Shown here one piece after another: positions 27,845 to 37,638 of a DNA stretch of 64,000 nucleotides. The translations under genes and the position numbers were made by a program. Origin of the DNA: JAJFHI01 sp050633705 (GTDB lineage: Bacteria; Pseudomonadota; Alphaproteobacteria; Rhizobiales; Hyphomicrobiaceae). The notes under the pieces were generated by a model. It was given only the letters and a program-made list of their open reading frames with translations. It was not told the DNA's origin and did no database searches. The stretch lies in the NCBI GenBank assembly GCA_050633705.1, contig JBOEGZ010000001.1, positions 62,001 through 126,000 on the forward strand. Reading direction: 5' to 3'. Each line of letters starts with the position of its first letter. The first letter of the stretch is position 1.

Positions 27845-27876
27845 GAATATTAGGTGTTTTTGCTGAAACGGCGCCC

Positions 27877-29685
27877 TTAGAAGCCGCCGAATATTGCTTC
27901 CAGTAGCGTCTTTGGAGGGCCGTAGTTGCCGCCGTAGTTGCCGCCGTAGCCACCGCCAAAGTACCCGTTCTGTTCTCGAATTCGGGCAATCCTTTGGCGA
28001 TCGTACTTGACTGGCGCGAGGTGATCGCGCCCACGATTGATCCGATCGTAGCGGCCAGCGAGTGCCAGCTTGATGCGCTTTTCGTGGCCATAAATATCTG
28101 ACCAGGTTTTGAGTTTGCCATTGTCGTCCACCCAAGCGGTGAAATAATTGACATGTACGCGGATGTCCGACTTGATTGCGATGTTATTATTCTGAGGTCC
28201 GCTTTTGAGGAGTGAGCGAACTTGTGTGGCCTGCCAACCTTTGTCTGCTTCCAAGAGCACCTCAGCGAGCCGGAGGGGGTTTCGTACGCGAATGCAACCG
28301 TGGCTGTATGTTCTTCTCGACGTATTGAACAAGCTCTTCTTGGGTGTGTCGTGCAAATAGACGCTATGCTTGTTTGGGAACATGAACTTGACGACGCCAA
28401 GCGCGTTTGAGCGCCCCGACGGCTGATAGACATGGTAGTTGCGAATGTCTGCCCGGCTCCAATCAATAGATTGTGGATTGATGTCGCGACCATTGCGTTG
28501 AATGCGCAAACCCTGGCGAGCAAGAGAATGACCCCGCGCAAGCCTTGGCAAAATCTCGTTGACCTTGATGGAATTGGGCACCCCCCATTGAGGATGCAAC
28601 ACGACAGTTTTCATCTTGTCAGAGAAGACAGGAGTTTGTTGGTGGGTCTTGCCAACAATCACACGTTCTTCGTGGACCACTTCGTCGTTGGCAACAACAC
28701 GGACTTTGTATTCCGGAATGTTTACAAAAATATAGCGCTCACCGAGGTTTTCGGGCATCCATCGCCAAGCTTCCATATTGGCCAACAGCAAATCTTCCGT
28801 GGGCTCTGGACGTGCTTTTTTGCCACCGTTTAGTTTTCGGCGCGTACCGCGACCGACGAGCCCATCTGTACGCAGTCCGTTGTCTTGCTGGAATTGTTTC
28901 ACAGCGGCCAAGACAAATTCATCAAACAAATTCGGATCGTCAGTTTCGTCCGTCACCTTCAAACGTTGGCGCAGTAAGCTCACGTCTGGGTGGACGATAT
29001 CCAGGCGCAGCATAGGCCCACGCGCGGGTAATAGAACCGGTGCATCTTCGTCTTTTTCCAGTTCGCCATTGCGCATGTCCAGTAGCATCTTACGCAGTTT
29101 TACAAACTGGGGGTGTTTTGGATGCAGGCTTTCGAGAAATTGACCGGGATTGGCTTGCGAGAGGACAGCGTCGAGCACGACGCTTGGTTTTTCCGCCTGG
29201 CCACGACGGTCAATATAGGAAGACAAATATTTTGTCGGGTTTGCAACGCGTCCACTTTTTGCATGGCGTGCATATTTCAACACCGCCAACGACAGCATTA
29301 TTTCAGCTTTGATTTGTTGTTTTTGACTTGAAGTCGACGTTAACGGCGCTGGTAGCTGGTAGTCCGACGTCACCAGTCCCCAGTCGTCTGCCTGGCGAAT
29401 GATCGCCATAACACTTTCGGATTTGTCGATCAGGGTTCCGTCGCTGTCGATCCACAACGGTTTGTGGTCGCGATTGATATAAAATTCGGCAAGTGCGACC
29501 CGATCCCCGTCATCGGCATCAGAAATATCACGGATCGATCTGAGGAGGTTTTGACGGATCGCAATTCCAAAGGCTTCGGAAGCTGGGATCAAACGTTGAG
29601 GTCCATCAGGTTCTGCTGCGATTGCCGATTGATGTGGGGCAAATATTAGTCCAGCTGCGATGGCCAGAAACGCATAGGGGCGCAT
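27877..29685 (-). CDS. L,D-transpeptidase (YkuD domain, LdtD/YcbB type) with PG-binding domain
   Basis: 602 residues with an N-terminal signal peptide (ending SAIAA). Residues ~195-280 include a peptidoglycan-binding type 1 module (AAVKQFQQDNGLRTDGLVG). The YkuD domain follows with VYLHDTP and the catalytic C464 in SHGCIRV. The enzyme makes 3-3 crosslinks between meso-diaminopimelate residues and can attach proteins to murein. The tail is Gly/Tyr/Asn-rich (GGGYGGNYGG). The order transpeptidase then DUF882 on one strand mirrors ycbB-ycbK of E. coli, though a 435-base gap suggests separate promoters. Confidence 0.95.
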   Translation of the reverse strand: MRPYAFLAIAAGLIFAPHQSAIAAEPDGPQRLIPASEAFGIAIRQNLLRSIRDISDADDGDRVALAEFYINRDHKPLWIDSDGTLIDKSESVMAIIRQADDWGLVTSDYQLPAPLTSTSSQKQQIKAEIMLSLAVLKYARHAKSGRVANPTKYLSSYIDRRGQAEKPSVVLDAVLSQANPGQFLESLHPKHPQFVKLRKMLLDMRNGELEKDEDAPVLLPARGPMLRLDIVHPDVSLLRQRLKVTDETDDPNLFDEFVLAAVKQFQQDNGLRTDGLVGRGTRRKLNGGKKARPEPTEDLLLANMEAWRWMPENLGERYIFVNIPEYKVRVVANDEVVHEERVIVGKTHQQTPVFSDKMKTVVLHPQWGVPNSIKVNEILPRLARGHSLARQGLRIQRNGRDINPQSIDWSRADIRNYHVYQPSGRSNALGVVKFMFPNKHSVYLHDTPKKSLFNTSRRTYSHGCIRVRNPLRLAEVLLEADKGWQATQVRSLLKSGPQNNNIAIKSDIRVHVNYFTAWVDDNGKLKTWSDIYGHEKRIKLALAGRYDRINRGRDHLAPVKYDRQRIARIREQNGYFGGGYGGNYGGNYGPPKTLLEAIFGGF

Positions 29686-29987
29686 AAGTACAACTCCTCA
29701 AATCTCGGGCACGAGGCTACCGATTGCTTTGTCTGGGGCAAGTGCCAAAGCCCCGAAACATTGCCATTAAGTCGAAGGTGAACGAAAAGTGTTGCTGATT
29801 TACATATTGATACACGCAGACGGCACAAAAAGATCATCAATCATTGCATTGTTTTGCTCACAACATGGTGAAAACCCACGTTATTCACAATCAGCCACGC
29901 AGTCTGCCCCATGCAACATGACTTGAAACTGAACAAGATATGTAGGCCGTCGGATAATTTCAACCGACCAATCCTGGGTATGGAAAT
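29686..29987. other. Intergenic region upstream of the L,D-transpeptidase gene
   Basis: About 300 bases without a supportable gene; expected to hold the transpeptidase promoter. Confidence 0.4.
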
Positions 29988-30015
29988 GAAAAAGGCCCGG
30001 CGATTGCCGAGCCTT
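29988..30015 (-). terminator. Terminator downstream of the sigma-54 response regulator
   Basis: On the minus strand AAGGCTCGGC (30006-30015) pairs with GCCGGGCCTT (29992-30001), 10 bp with one G.U, a four-base loop, and a run of five T. It is 107 bases past the stop codon at 30123. Confidence 0.8.
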
Positions 30016-30122
30016 CCACGAGGCCTTTAACTGCAAACTTGAAGACCGACGTGTGATGTCATGTTTCTTAGCGACGCCCATTCGAGCATGAACAAGGCCA
30101 CCCGTTTGAAACTTTTCATTCT

Positions 30123-31622
30123 TTAACTGGCGTTGCGTTGCTCCAAGCCGTAGTCCTGCATCTTGCGATACAATGTCGAACGGCCAATTTTCAGTCGCTT
30201 TGCAACTTCCGTCATGTGCCCACGGTAGCGACCAAGCGCCAAGCGGATCATGTCGGCTTCGATTTCGTTCAATGAGCGGATATTGCCGTCCGTTGATACG
30301 GCTGAAATTCCAAGCGAGCCTGGCTGAATTTCCATCGTCTGTGGGATGGTTGCTTCTGCGCCAAGAAGGGCAGGGCCATCAAATTGGCCTTTGGCTGTGT
30401 CGGTGGTCGGTGCCGCTGGAACATCGGCATCATAACCTTGCACATGGGTTGCAATTTGTGGGAATTCGCTGACCGTCAGCATGTTGGTATCGGCAAGAAC
30501 AACGGCACGAAACACGGCGTTTTCAAGTTGGCGGACATTGCCCGGCCAGGCATATGATTGCAGCATGCGCAACGCGTCATCTGTGACGCCGGAAATGCGT
30601 TTTCCTTCTTCGGCAGCAAAGCGCGCGGTAAAGTGTTGGACCAATTCTGGAACATCTTCCAGGCGCTCTTTAAGTGGTGGGATCCAGACTGGAAATACGT
30701 TGAGGCGGTAGTAGAGGTCTTCGCGGAATTTTCCGTCTTTGACCATTTGGATCATGTCGCGGTTGGTTGCAGAAATCAGGCGGAAGTTGACCTTCACGGA
30801 TTTCTTCGAACCAACCGGGTCAATTTCACCCTCTTGCAAAGCACGCAATAACTTCACCTGCGCATCGAGTGGCAGTTCACCAACTTCGTCAAGGAATAAG
30901 GTGCCACCGTCGGCTTCTTGGAATTTGCCGATGCGTTTGTCCGATGCCCCGGTAAAGGCCCCTTTTTCGTGGCCAAACAGTGTGCTTTCAACAAGGTTTT
31001 CAGGAATAGCACCGCAGTTGACTGTAACAAAAGGCTGGCCGGCAAGTTCGCTTTCACCTTGGATGGCGCGAGCGATGATCTCTTTGCCGACGCCCGATTC
31101 ACCTTCGATGAGAACCGGGATCGAAGAATCTGCAACGCGTTTGCCAAGGCTGACCACGCGGTTCATGGCGTCACCATGAATGATTAAGTCATCAAACGTT
31201 AGTTTGCCGCTGGCTTTCTTTTTGATGCGCGTAATTTCATCGGCCAGAGCTTCGATTTTCAATGCACTGCGAATTGAAACTTCCAACCGCTCAGGCGAGG
31301 CCGGTTTCATAACGAAATCGACCGCTCCGGCGCGCATGGCATTGATTGCCGCGTCGATAGAACCATGGGCCGTTTGCACGATAATTGGTGGCATGCCGGG
31401 CTTTGATTGTATCCGTTCAAGTACGGCCATGCCGTCCATGTCTGGCATCACAAGGTCAAGTAGGACCAGGGAAATTCCAGAGTGGCTGTCTGATTCAAGA
31501 AGGCTGACGGCCTGCTCGCCAGAGCCGACCGTTTTGGTCTCAAAGCCAAGGCGCTTGATGGTCTCTTCAAGAATTCGGCGCTGGGCCGGATCGTCATCGA
31601 CGATAAGGACACGTTTCGACAT
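30123..31622 (-). CDS. Sigma-54-dependent response regulator (receiver-AAA+-Fis)
   Basis: 499 residues. Receiver at ~4-120 with phosphoacceptor D56 (LVLLDLVMPDMDG). The AAA+ domain (~145-375) has the Walker A GESGVGKE and the GAFTGA loop that contacts sigma-54, plus ATNRD and YRLNVFP. A Gln/Pro/Asp-rich linker leads to a Fis-type helix-turn-helix at ~455-495 (MTEVAKRLKIGRSTLYRKM). So it activates RpoN promoters after phosphorylation. No histidine kinase is adjacent, making it an orphan regulator; it is not clearly NtrC, NtrX or FlbD by sequence. Own terminator downstream. Confidence 0.93.
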   Translation of the reverse strand: MSKRVLIVDDDPAQRRILEETIKRLGFETKTVGSGEQAVSLLESDSHSGISLVLLDLVMPDMDGMAVLERIQSKPGMPPIIVQTAHGSIDAAINAMRAGAVDFVMKPASPERLEVSIRSALKIEALADEITRIKKKASGKLTFDDLIIHGDAMNRVVSLGKRVADSSIPVLIEGESGVGKEIIARAIQGESELAGQPFVTVNCGAIPENLVESTLFGHEKGAFTGASDKRIGKFQEADGGTLFLDEVGELPLDAQVKLLRALQEGEIDPVGSKKSVKVNFRLISATNRDMIQMVKDGKFREDLYYRLNVFPVWIPPLKERLEDVPELVQHFTARFAAEEGKRISGVTDDALRMLQSYAWPGNVRQLENAVFRAVVLADTNMLTVSEFPQIATHVQGYDADVPAAPTTDTAKGQFDGPALLGAEATIPQTMEIQPGSLGISAVSTDGNIRSLNEIEADMIRLALGRYRGHMTEVAKRLKIGRSTLYRKMQDYGLEQRNAS

Positions 31623-32010
31623 GTGTCTAAATACTCACGCAACTAGAACTGACACCGGTCGGGGCAAATGGCCCGAGATGCACCAGAATTGGACATCCGT
31701 TGACCGGCAACTCGTTAACTCGCCCTCCAGACTGACGGAAAACGGTAAACACAAAGTTGCACTTTGCTCCGATTGTCTCTTTTTCGTTCAAAATGTGCGC
31801 AAAGCAGCACGGGTCGGCGTGTGAAACCAGTTGTTTCCGGGTCTTTGCGTGGTGAACAAAAATCCAAGAAACAGACGTTCATGAAATCGCAACGTTTGAA
31901 ATTTCGCCAATAGCGGCTATGTCGTGGGTCGAACATCTTAATGTTGCGCTGTAGCGATGGCGTCTATGTCGCTTGGCAGGCAACACGCCCTTCCAGTCCG
32001 GAGAGACTTT

Positions 32011-33903
32011 ATGACACGATCTACAGCCGCGCCGATGCCATTCGGATTATTTTCTAATTTCTCAGCGACCGTGATGTCGGGCGAAGACAATTCATCTCCT
32101 GCGGCTAGAGGGGCAGACCTTGGCGATCTGCCTTTGTGGAATCTCGCCGACTTATATTCCAGTCCTGAAGCGCCTGAGGTCCAACAAGACCTCAAGGCTG
32201 GTGCCAAGGCGGCAAGCGATATCAAACAGCGCTTTCAAGACAAGCTGACGGCGGCGGCCGAAGATGGCGGCGAATTGGCGACCGCGATCAAAGCCTATGA
32301 AGCCTTGTCGGACAAGATGGGTAAGCTCGGATCTTACGCGGGCTTACTTTATGCAAGCGATCAGTCAAACCCGGCTTACGCAAAATTCTACGGTGATATC
32401 TCCGAGCAATTGACCAAGATCTCCACGGAATTGATCTTTTTCGAACTTGAGCTCAATCAAATTGATGAGGCAATTTTAGATAAGGCTCTGGAACGTGATG
32501 ACCTCAAACACTACAAACCCTGGTTCGCAGACCTTTTAAAAGAAAAGCCCTATCAGCTTGAAGAAAAAATTGAGCAGTTGTTCCAGGAAAAGGCACAAAC
32601 AGGCGCCTCGGCATGGAACCGCTTGTTCGATGAGACGATGGCTGACCTTCGCTTTGACGTGGTCGGCGAGAGCGAACCTTTGACGATCGCGCCAACTCTT
32701 GACTTGATGTCGCATCAAGACGGCGCAAAGCGCAAAGCTGGCGCTGAGGCATTGTCGAAAGTTTTCAAAGACAATATCCGCCTGTTCACGCTCGTCACAA
32801 ACACGCTGGCGAAAGACAAAGAGATTTCTGATCGCTGGCGGGGCTTTAAAGATGTCGCCGATGGCCGACACTTGGCCAACCGTGTTGAGGCGCCAGTTGT
32901 CGACGCGTTAATGACCTCAGTGCAGGCCGCTTATCCACGGATCTCTCATCGCTATTATGCAATGAAGGCAAAGTGGATGGGGCAAGACAAACTCAAGCAC
33001 TGGGATCGCAATGCCCCACTTCCCGAAAAGCCAGAGCGGACCATTGTTTGGGAAGATGCGCGCGAGATGGTGCTTGGTGCGTATCGCGGATTTGCGCCCG
33101 AGATGGCTGACATCGCAGCGCAGTTTTTTGACAAAAATTGGATCGACGCGCCGACCCGTCCGGGCAAATCTCCGGGTGCTTTTTCTGCATCCACCGTGCC
33201 GTCGGCCCACCCATATGTTTTGTTGAACTACCTTGGCAAACCTCGCGATGTCATGACATTGGCACATGAGCTGGGCCATGGCGTCCACCAGTGTCTGGCG
33301 CGCGAGCAGGGCGCGTTACTTGCGCCGACACCTCTGACTCTGGCAGAGACCGCATCGGTGTTTGGTGAAATGCTGACCTTTAAAGCGTTGTTGGCGGAGA
33401 CAACAGATCCTCGTGAAAAGAAAGCGATGATTGCCGGTAAAGTTGAAGACATGATCAACACCGTCGTACGCCAAATTGCTTTTTATACCTTTGAGCGCAA
33501 GGTGCATGAAGCACGCGCACAAGGTGAGCTGACATCAGACCAGATCAATGAAGCCTGGATGTCTGTTCAAGCCGAAAGCTTGGGCCCAGCCATTGAGCTT
33601 GGTGACGGCTATGAAGTGTTTTGGACTTACGTCCCACACTTTATCCATTCACCTTTTTATGTTTACGCCTACGCCTTCGGCGATTGCTTGGTGAATTCAC
33701 TGTATGGTCTTTATCAGGAAGCGCATCCGCAATTCGTTGCCAAGTACTTTGACCTGTTGAAAGCCGGTGGATCGAAGCACCATTCAGAATTGCTGGCACC
33801 ATTTGGCCTTGATGCGCGCGATCCTGATTTTTGGAACAAAGGCTTGCGTGTCATTGAGGGCATGATCGATGAGCTGGAAGAATTAGATGCACAACTGAGC
33901 TAA
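32011..33903 (+). CDS. pepF: M3-family oligoendopeptidase F
   Basis: 630 residues from the ATG at 32011, chosen because GGAGAGA lies at 32000-32006. The zinc-binding HExxH is H419-E420-x-x-H423 (AHELGHGVHQ), followed by the distal Glu in LAETASVFGEML, as in M3 clan MA metallopeptidases. The N-terminal ~200 residues are the helical PepF_N region (WNLADLYSS opening). No signal peptide, so cytoplasmic. It would degrade short peptides. It diverges from the sigma-54 regulator gene. Confidence 0.93.
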   Translation: MTRSTAAPMPFGLFSNFSATVMSGEDNSSPAARGADLGDLPLWNLADLYSSPEAPEVQQDLKAGAKAASDIKQRFQDKLTAAAEDGGELATAIKAYEALSDKMGKLGSYAGLLYASDQSNPAYAKFYGDISEQLTKISTELIFFELELNQIDEAILDKALERDDLKHYKPWFADLLKEKPYQLEEKIEQLFQEKAQTGASAWNRLFDETMADLRFDVVGESEPLTIAPTLDLMSHQDGAKRKAGAEALSKVFKDNIRLFTLVTNTLAKDKEISDRWRGFKDVADGRHLANRVEAPVVDALMTSVQAAYPRISHRYYAMKAKWMGQDKLKHWDRNAPLPEKPERTIVWEDAREMVLGAYRGFAPEMADIAAQFFDKNWIDAPTRPGKSPGAFSASTVPSAHPYVLLNYLGKPRDVMTLAHELGHGVHQCLAREQGALLAPTPLTLAETASVFGEMLTFKALLAETTDPREKKAMIAGKVEDMINTVVRQIAFYTFERKVHEARAQGELTSDQINEAWMSVQAESLGPAIELGDGYEVFWTYVPHFIHSPFYVYAYAFGDCLVNSLYGLYQEAHPQFVAKYFDLLKAGGSKHHSELLAPFGLDARDPDFWNKGLRVIEGMIDELEELDAQLS

Positions 33904-34058
33904 CGCGGTGTGTTGGCAACTTTCGCTCCAGTAGTCGTATGTTGGCTTTTGATGACCGCCTTTAGGTCCTGGTGGTTTGATGCCGTTTGCCAGTGACAGT
34001 GGACGAACCGGCGCGTGATTTTCACGAAACAGCCGACTTGACCAATAAAGCGAGTTTC

Positions 34059-35441
34059 ATGACAGACGACAGCCAAGACGACGAGCGCAACAGGTTTTCG
34101 GCACGGGCGTCACGCTATGTCCGGGTTGGCACAAATGTTGGGGCCGTGGCGGCCCGTATGGCAGGCAAGCGATACCTCGGCGTCAAATACGACAACGCAC
34201 AATCAGCGGCAGATCTTGCAGCAGCGCTCGGCGGCTTAAAAGGTCCGTTGATGAAGGTTGCCCAGCTTATGTCGACGATTCCAGAAGCCTTGCCAAAGGA
34301 ATATGCACGCGAATTGGCGCAACTGCAAAACGAAGCGCCATCAATGGGTCCAGCGTTTGTGCGACGGCGCATGAAGGCTGAATTGGGTGCCGATTGGCGC
34401 CGACGCTTTGCCAACTTTACCGACACCGCAGTTGCTGCCGCCTCCTTAGGACAAGTGCATCGTGCGAGCGCACTGGATGGGCGCGCACTTGCTTCTAAGC
34501 TTCAGTATCCAGACATGCAGTCGGCCATTGAAGCGGATTTGGCGCAGTTGAAAGTTGTGTTCCAAGTGCATGCCCGTGTGAGTGGCGGCGTTGATACCAA
34601 GAAGATTTTTCAAGAAATTTCAGACCGCCTGCGTGAGGAACTGGATTATGACTTGGAGGCACGACATACGAAATTATATGCCGACATCTTTGCCAACGAA
34701 GATGTTGTCAAGGTGCCAACCGTGGAAGATGAGCTAACGACGAAGCGGTTGCTCACGATGACATGGTTGGATGGAAAAAAGCTGCTGACGTACAAAAATT
34801 ACCCAATCGGACAACGAAACGATATTGCCCGCGCGATGTTTCAGGCGTGGTGGTATCCATTCAGCCATTTTGGTGTCATTCATGGTGACCCGCATCTTGG
34901 CAACTACACAGTGTTTGAGGATGAGGACGCCACACCAAAAGGCATCAACCTGTTAGACTACGGCTGCATCCGGACATTCCCAATTGATTTCGTGCAGGGC
35001 GTGACAGACCTTTACTTTGGCTTGTTGAACAACGATCGTGAACAAGTCGTGCACGCCTACGATACTTGGGGTTTTGAAGGGCTGACGAATGATCTGATTG
35101 ACGCCATGTCAATTTGGGCACGTTTTATTTACGGCCCGTTGTTGGATGATCGCGTGCGTACCATCGCAGATGAAACGGAGCCTGGGGAATATGGTCGCGC
35201 GGAAGCGTTTCAAGTTCACCGCATCTTGCGTGAGAAGGGCCCGGTGACCATTCCGCGTGAGTTTGTCTTTATGGACCGGGCTGCGATCGGTCTTGGCGGT
35301 GTTTTCCTGCATCTCGATGCGAAATTGAATTGGTTTCAACTGTTCAACGAAACAATTGCGGGTTTCGACGCCGCTACCGTAGCCAAACGCCAAGAGCAGT
35401 ATTTCATCAAGGCGGGCGTGCCGCTACCGCTTAGTCACTGA
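34059..35441 (+). CDS. ABC1/UbiB (AarF) family atypical kinase
   Basis: 460 residues from the ATG at 34059 (a TTG start at 33987 is possible). Family signatures: the Ala-rich nucleotide loop AAASLGQVHRA, the Lys-containing KVAQLMS (K-x-x-Q), the EELDYDLEARHTKLY segment, and VIHGDPHLGNY with DYG for the catalytic Asp residues. Such proteins support ubiquinone synthesis or quinone extraction by ATPase activity. There are no C-terminal membrane helices, so this is the ABC1 subgroup found beside other genes in alphaproteobacteria rather than canonical UbiB. Confidence 0.9.
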   Translation: MTDDSQDDERNRFSARASRYVRVGTNVGAVAARMAGKRYLGVKYDNAQSAADLAAALGGLKGPLMKVAQLMSTIPEALPKEYARELAQLQNEAPSMGPAFVRRRMKAELGADWRRRFANFTDTAVAAASLGQVHRASALDGRALASKLQYPDMQSAIEADLAQLKVVFQVHARVSGGVDTKKIFQEISDRLREELDYDLEARHTKLYADIFANEDVVKVPTVEDELTTKRLLTMTWLDGKKLLTYKNYPIGQRNDIARAMFQAWWYPFSHFGVIHGDPHLGNYTVFEDEDATPKGINLLDYGCIRTFPIDFVQGVTDLYFGLLNNDREQVVHAYDTWGFEGLTNDLIDAMSIWARFIYGPLLDDRVRTIADETEPGEYGRAEAFQVHRILREKGPVTIPREFVFMDRAAIGLGGVFLHLDAKLNWFQLFNETIAGFDAATVAKRQEQYFIKAGVPLPLSH

Positions 35442-35557
35442 CTTTATTCGCTTTTTTCTGGCGCAATATTAATTTGACTTCGTACCGTGGGGAACAGCGG
35501 GCCCGGTGCATGGCCTCTAACTTCATCATCAGGATATTGATGAAGGGGCGAAAAGCC

Positions 35558-36442
35558 ATGCAAGTACAAGATCAGACATACAAGATTAAAGGTGGCCGGG
35601 TTGGTGTTTTGCTGATTCACGGTCTGTGTGGCACGCCAACGGAAATGCGTTTTGTGGCTCACGGCCTCGCGCGCCAAGGTTATACCGTGCATTGCCCAAT
35701 GCTTGCCGGCCATGGTGGCACCGAAGACGATATCAAGGTCAGCACTTGGCAAGACTGGATGCAGAGCGCTGAAGACGCATTGATGGAATTGCGCAAAGAC
35801 TGTGACACAGTCATCGTCGGTGGATTGTCAACGGGCGCTATTCTCAGCCTAATGTTGGCAGCGAAATACCCTGATGATGTGCAAGCGACAGCCTTGTTTG
35901 CCCCAACGCTTTGGCTCAATGGTTGGCTTATTCCTTGGTATGCCCGCTTGTTTAAGACGGTCTTTCACAAACGCGTTGCCAATATGATTAACTTTCCTGA
36001 CATGCACCCACATGGCATCAAGGATCCACGCATTCGTGAATTCATTGCAAACGCACTCTCTAGCGGTGACAGCAGTGTCGCTGGCACGCCGAACACACCT
36101 GGTGGTGCTGTGCTCGAACATCGTTGGTTGGTCAAAGCCTTGAAGCGCCAAGTGCAAAAAATTACCCAGCCGACGCTGATTTTGCACCCTCGCGAAGATG
36201 ACTACGCTGACTTAAACAATGCGCTTTATTTGCAGCGTAACCTGCGCGGTATCGTCGAATTGACGGTGCTGGACGACAGCTATCACATTGTGACCGTCGA
36301 TCGCCAACGCCACCTCGTGGTTGACCGGACTGTCGCATTTGTTGATCGCTTGGTTAAACAGCTATCGGCAAACAAGGGTGCCAAAACAGCCAATCTTCGC
36401 GCCAGCAGCGCAACAGAGCAAAGCGTTGCAAGCGCTGCTTAA
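35558..36442 (+). CDS. Alpha/beta hydrolase, carboxylesterase-like
   Basis: 294 residues from the ATG at 35558, preceded by AAGGGGCG at seven bases. Motifs: oxyanion segment LLIHGLCGTPTEM, an AGHGG loop and nucleophile elbow GGLSTG (Gly-Leu-Ser-Thr-Gly). The acid is the Asp in HPREDDYAD and the base His in DDSYHIVTVDRQ. This matches the Est30-type carboxylesterase/monoacylglycerol lipase group. Physiological substrate unknown. It is the last gene of a plus-strand run pepF, ABC1 kinase, esterase, each with its own gap. Confidence 0.88.
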   Translation: MQVQDQTYKIKGGRVGVLLIHGLCGTPTEMRFVAHGLARQGYTVHCPMLAGHGGTEDDIKVSTWQDWMQSAEDALMELRKDCDTVIVGGLSTGAILSLMLAAKYPDDVQATALFAPTLWLNGWLIPWYARLFKTVFHKRVANMINFPDMHPHGIKDPRIREFIANALSSGDSSVAGTPNTPGGAVLEHRWLVKALKRQVQKITQPTLILHPREDDYADLNNALYLQRNLRGIVELTVLDDSYHIVTVDRQRHLVVDRTVAFVDRLVKQLSANKGAKTANLRASSATEQSVASAA

Positions 36443-36714
36443 GCAATTGAAATTAAGGGCTTTTGGGTTTTGGTCAGAGGCCTTTGGTTGACGCTTGAGC
36501 GAGGTATGATAGCTTTTAGGTTGGGCTGTTTATGATGCCGTGTGAGCCCTTTTCGTTGGCATAAAACTGGCATTCATAAAGTTGGCATTGCTGAGATAGC
36601 CATAGTGGTTTGGTATACGAGGCCAAATCGTTCGATTGGTAATGTTGTTGACCAAGTCGCAAGACCAAACGCAGCTCACTTGAGCGGTCATTGAAAATTT
36701 GCCGGAGAACAGTC

Positions 36715-37380
36715 GTGAAAATGAAACTCCTAACGATGGTTGTTGCAGTGGTCACGACAGTAATGCTGTTGGGTGCCCCTGTTCAGGCTGGTCCAAAAGG
36801 CAAAAAGCTTAATTTTGGTGGTAATTTAGGGACCTTTACGGCAACCCCAACCCGCGGCACGTCCTCCAAGAAGAAGAGCAGCAGCAGTTATAAAAAACGT
36901 AAATACAACAAGAGCAAAGCGGCTGCGAAACGCAAAGCAATTGCGCGTCGCAAAGCTGCGATAAAACGTGCAAAACTTAAGAAAGCTGCGGCCTACAAGA
37001 AGAAAAAAGCCATTGCAGCGCGTAAGGCCAAAGCTCGGGCCAAGGCAAAGGCTGCCAATATTGCAGCCGTGCGCGAGAGTGAAGCCGAAGCTGCGCGTGA
37101 GGAAAGATTGCGCGCACGCGAAGAACGCGCCCGAATTCGGCGCGAGAATGCCAAAGAGCGGGCAAAGCTAGAAAATAATGGCGATGACGACACCGACACG
37201 GCTGTAAATAGCGATGATCCTGAAATCTCTGAATCGATCGACGAGAAAACGCTTACTGCAGCTCGGCTCGACGAGGGTGAAGATTCTGATCAGGCTGGAG
37301 ATGCTAACGAATTGATTTCATGTAAGAAATTCATTCCAAGCGCGGGTTTAACGGTCACAGTTCCTTGTGAGGAGCAGTAG
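36715..37380 (+). CDS. Secreted Lys/Arg/Ala-rich protein with C-x14-C tail, paralog 1
   Basis: 221 residues from GTG at 36715 (GGAG at 36704-36707; the ATG at 36721 is too far from it). Signal peptide ends near PVQA. A module GKKLNFGGNLGTFTATPTRG follows, shared with paralog 3. Residues ~48-115 are Lys/Arg/Ala-rich, less regular than in paralogs 2 and 3; then a charged helix (EARERL-like), an acidic Asp/Glu/Ser segment, and the C-terminus CKKFIPSAGLTVTVPC with C203 and C218. I know no function. The family may be envelope- or DNA/murein-binding through charge; that is inference. Terminator follows at once. Confidence 0.82.
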   Translation: MKMKLLTMVVAVVTTVMLLGAPVQAGPKGKKLNFGGNLGTFTATPTRGTSSKKKSSSSYKKRKYNKSKAAAKRKAIARRKAAIKRAKLKKAAAYKKKKAIAARKAKARAKAKAANIAAVRESEAEAAREERLRAREERARIRRENAKERAKLENNGDDDTDTAVNSDDPEISESIDEKTLTAARLDEGEDSDQAGDANELISCKKFIPSAGLTVTVPCEEQ

Positions 37381-37412
37381 GCTAGCAACACAAGAGCGAC
37401 TGAAATTCTCAC

Positions 37413-37444
37413 ACCGACCTGAATTTCATTTCAGGTCGGTTTTT
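37413..37444 (+). terminator. Intrinsic terminator after paralog 1
   Basis: ACCGACCTGAA (37413-37423) pairs perfectly with TTCAGGTCGGT (37430-37440) over a six-base loop and is followed by TTTTT. Confidence 0.95.
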
Positions 37445-37638
37445 CGTTTCGGGGGTGTTTGGAAGTTGTCGGCGTGGCTCGAGGGGAAAATAAAAAAACA
37501 ACAATAACAATATCTTATGATCTTTTTTTGGTGTTGTCTCACATGGAACAGCGATCAATTCTCTCCCAGGGCATTGTCTCAATCAACGAACAACGGACGG
37601 CAGTGATCGTCCAAACTCAAACCCAACGGAGACTTCCA

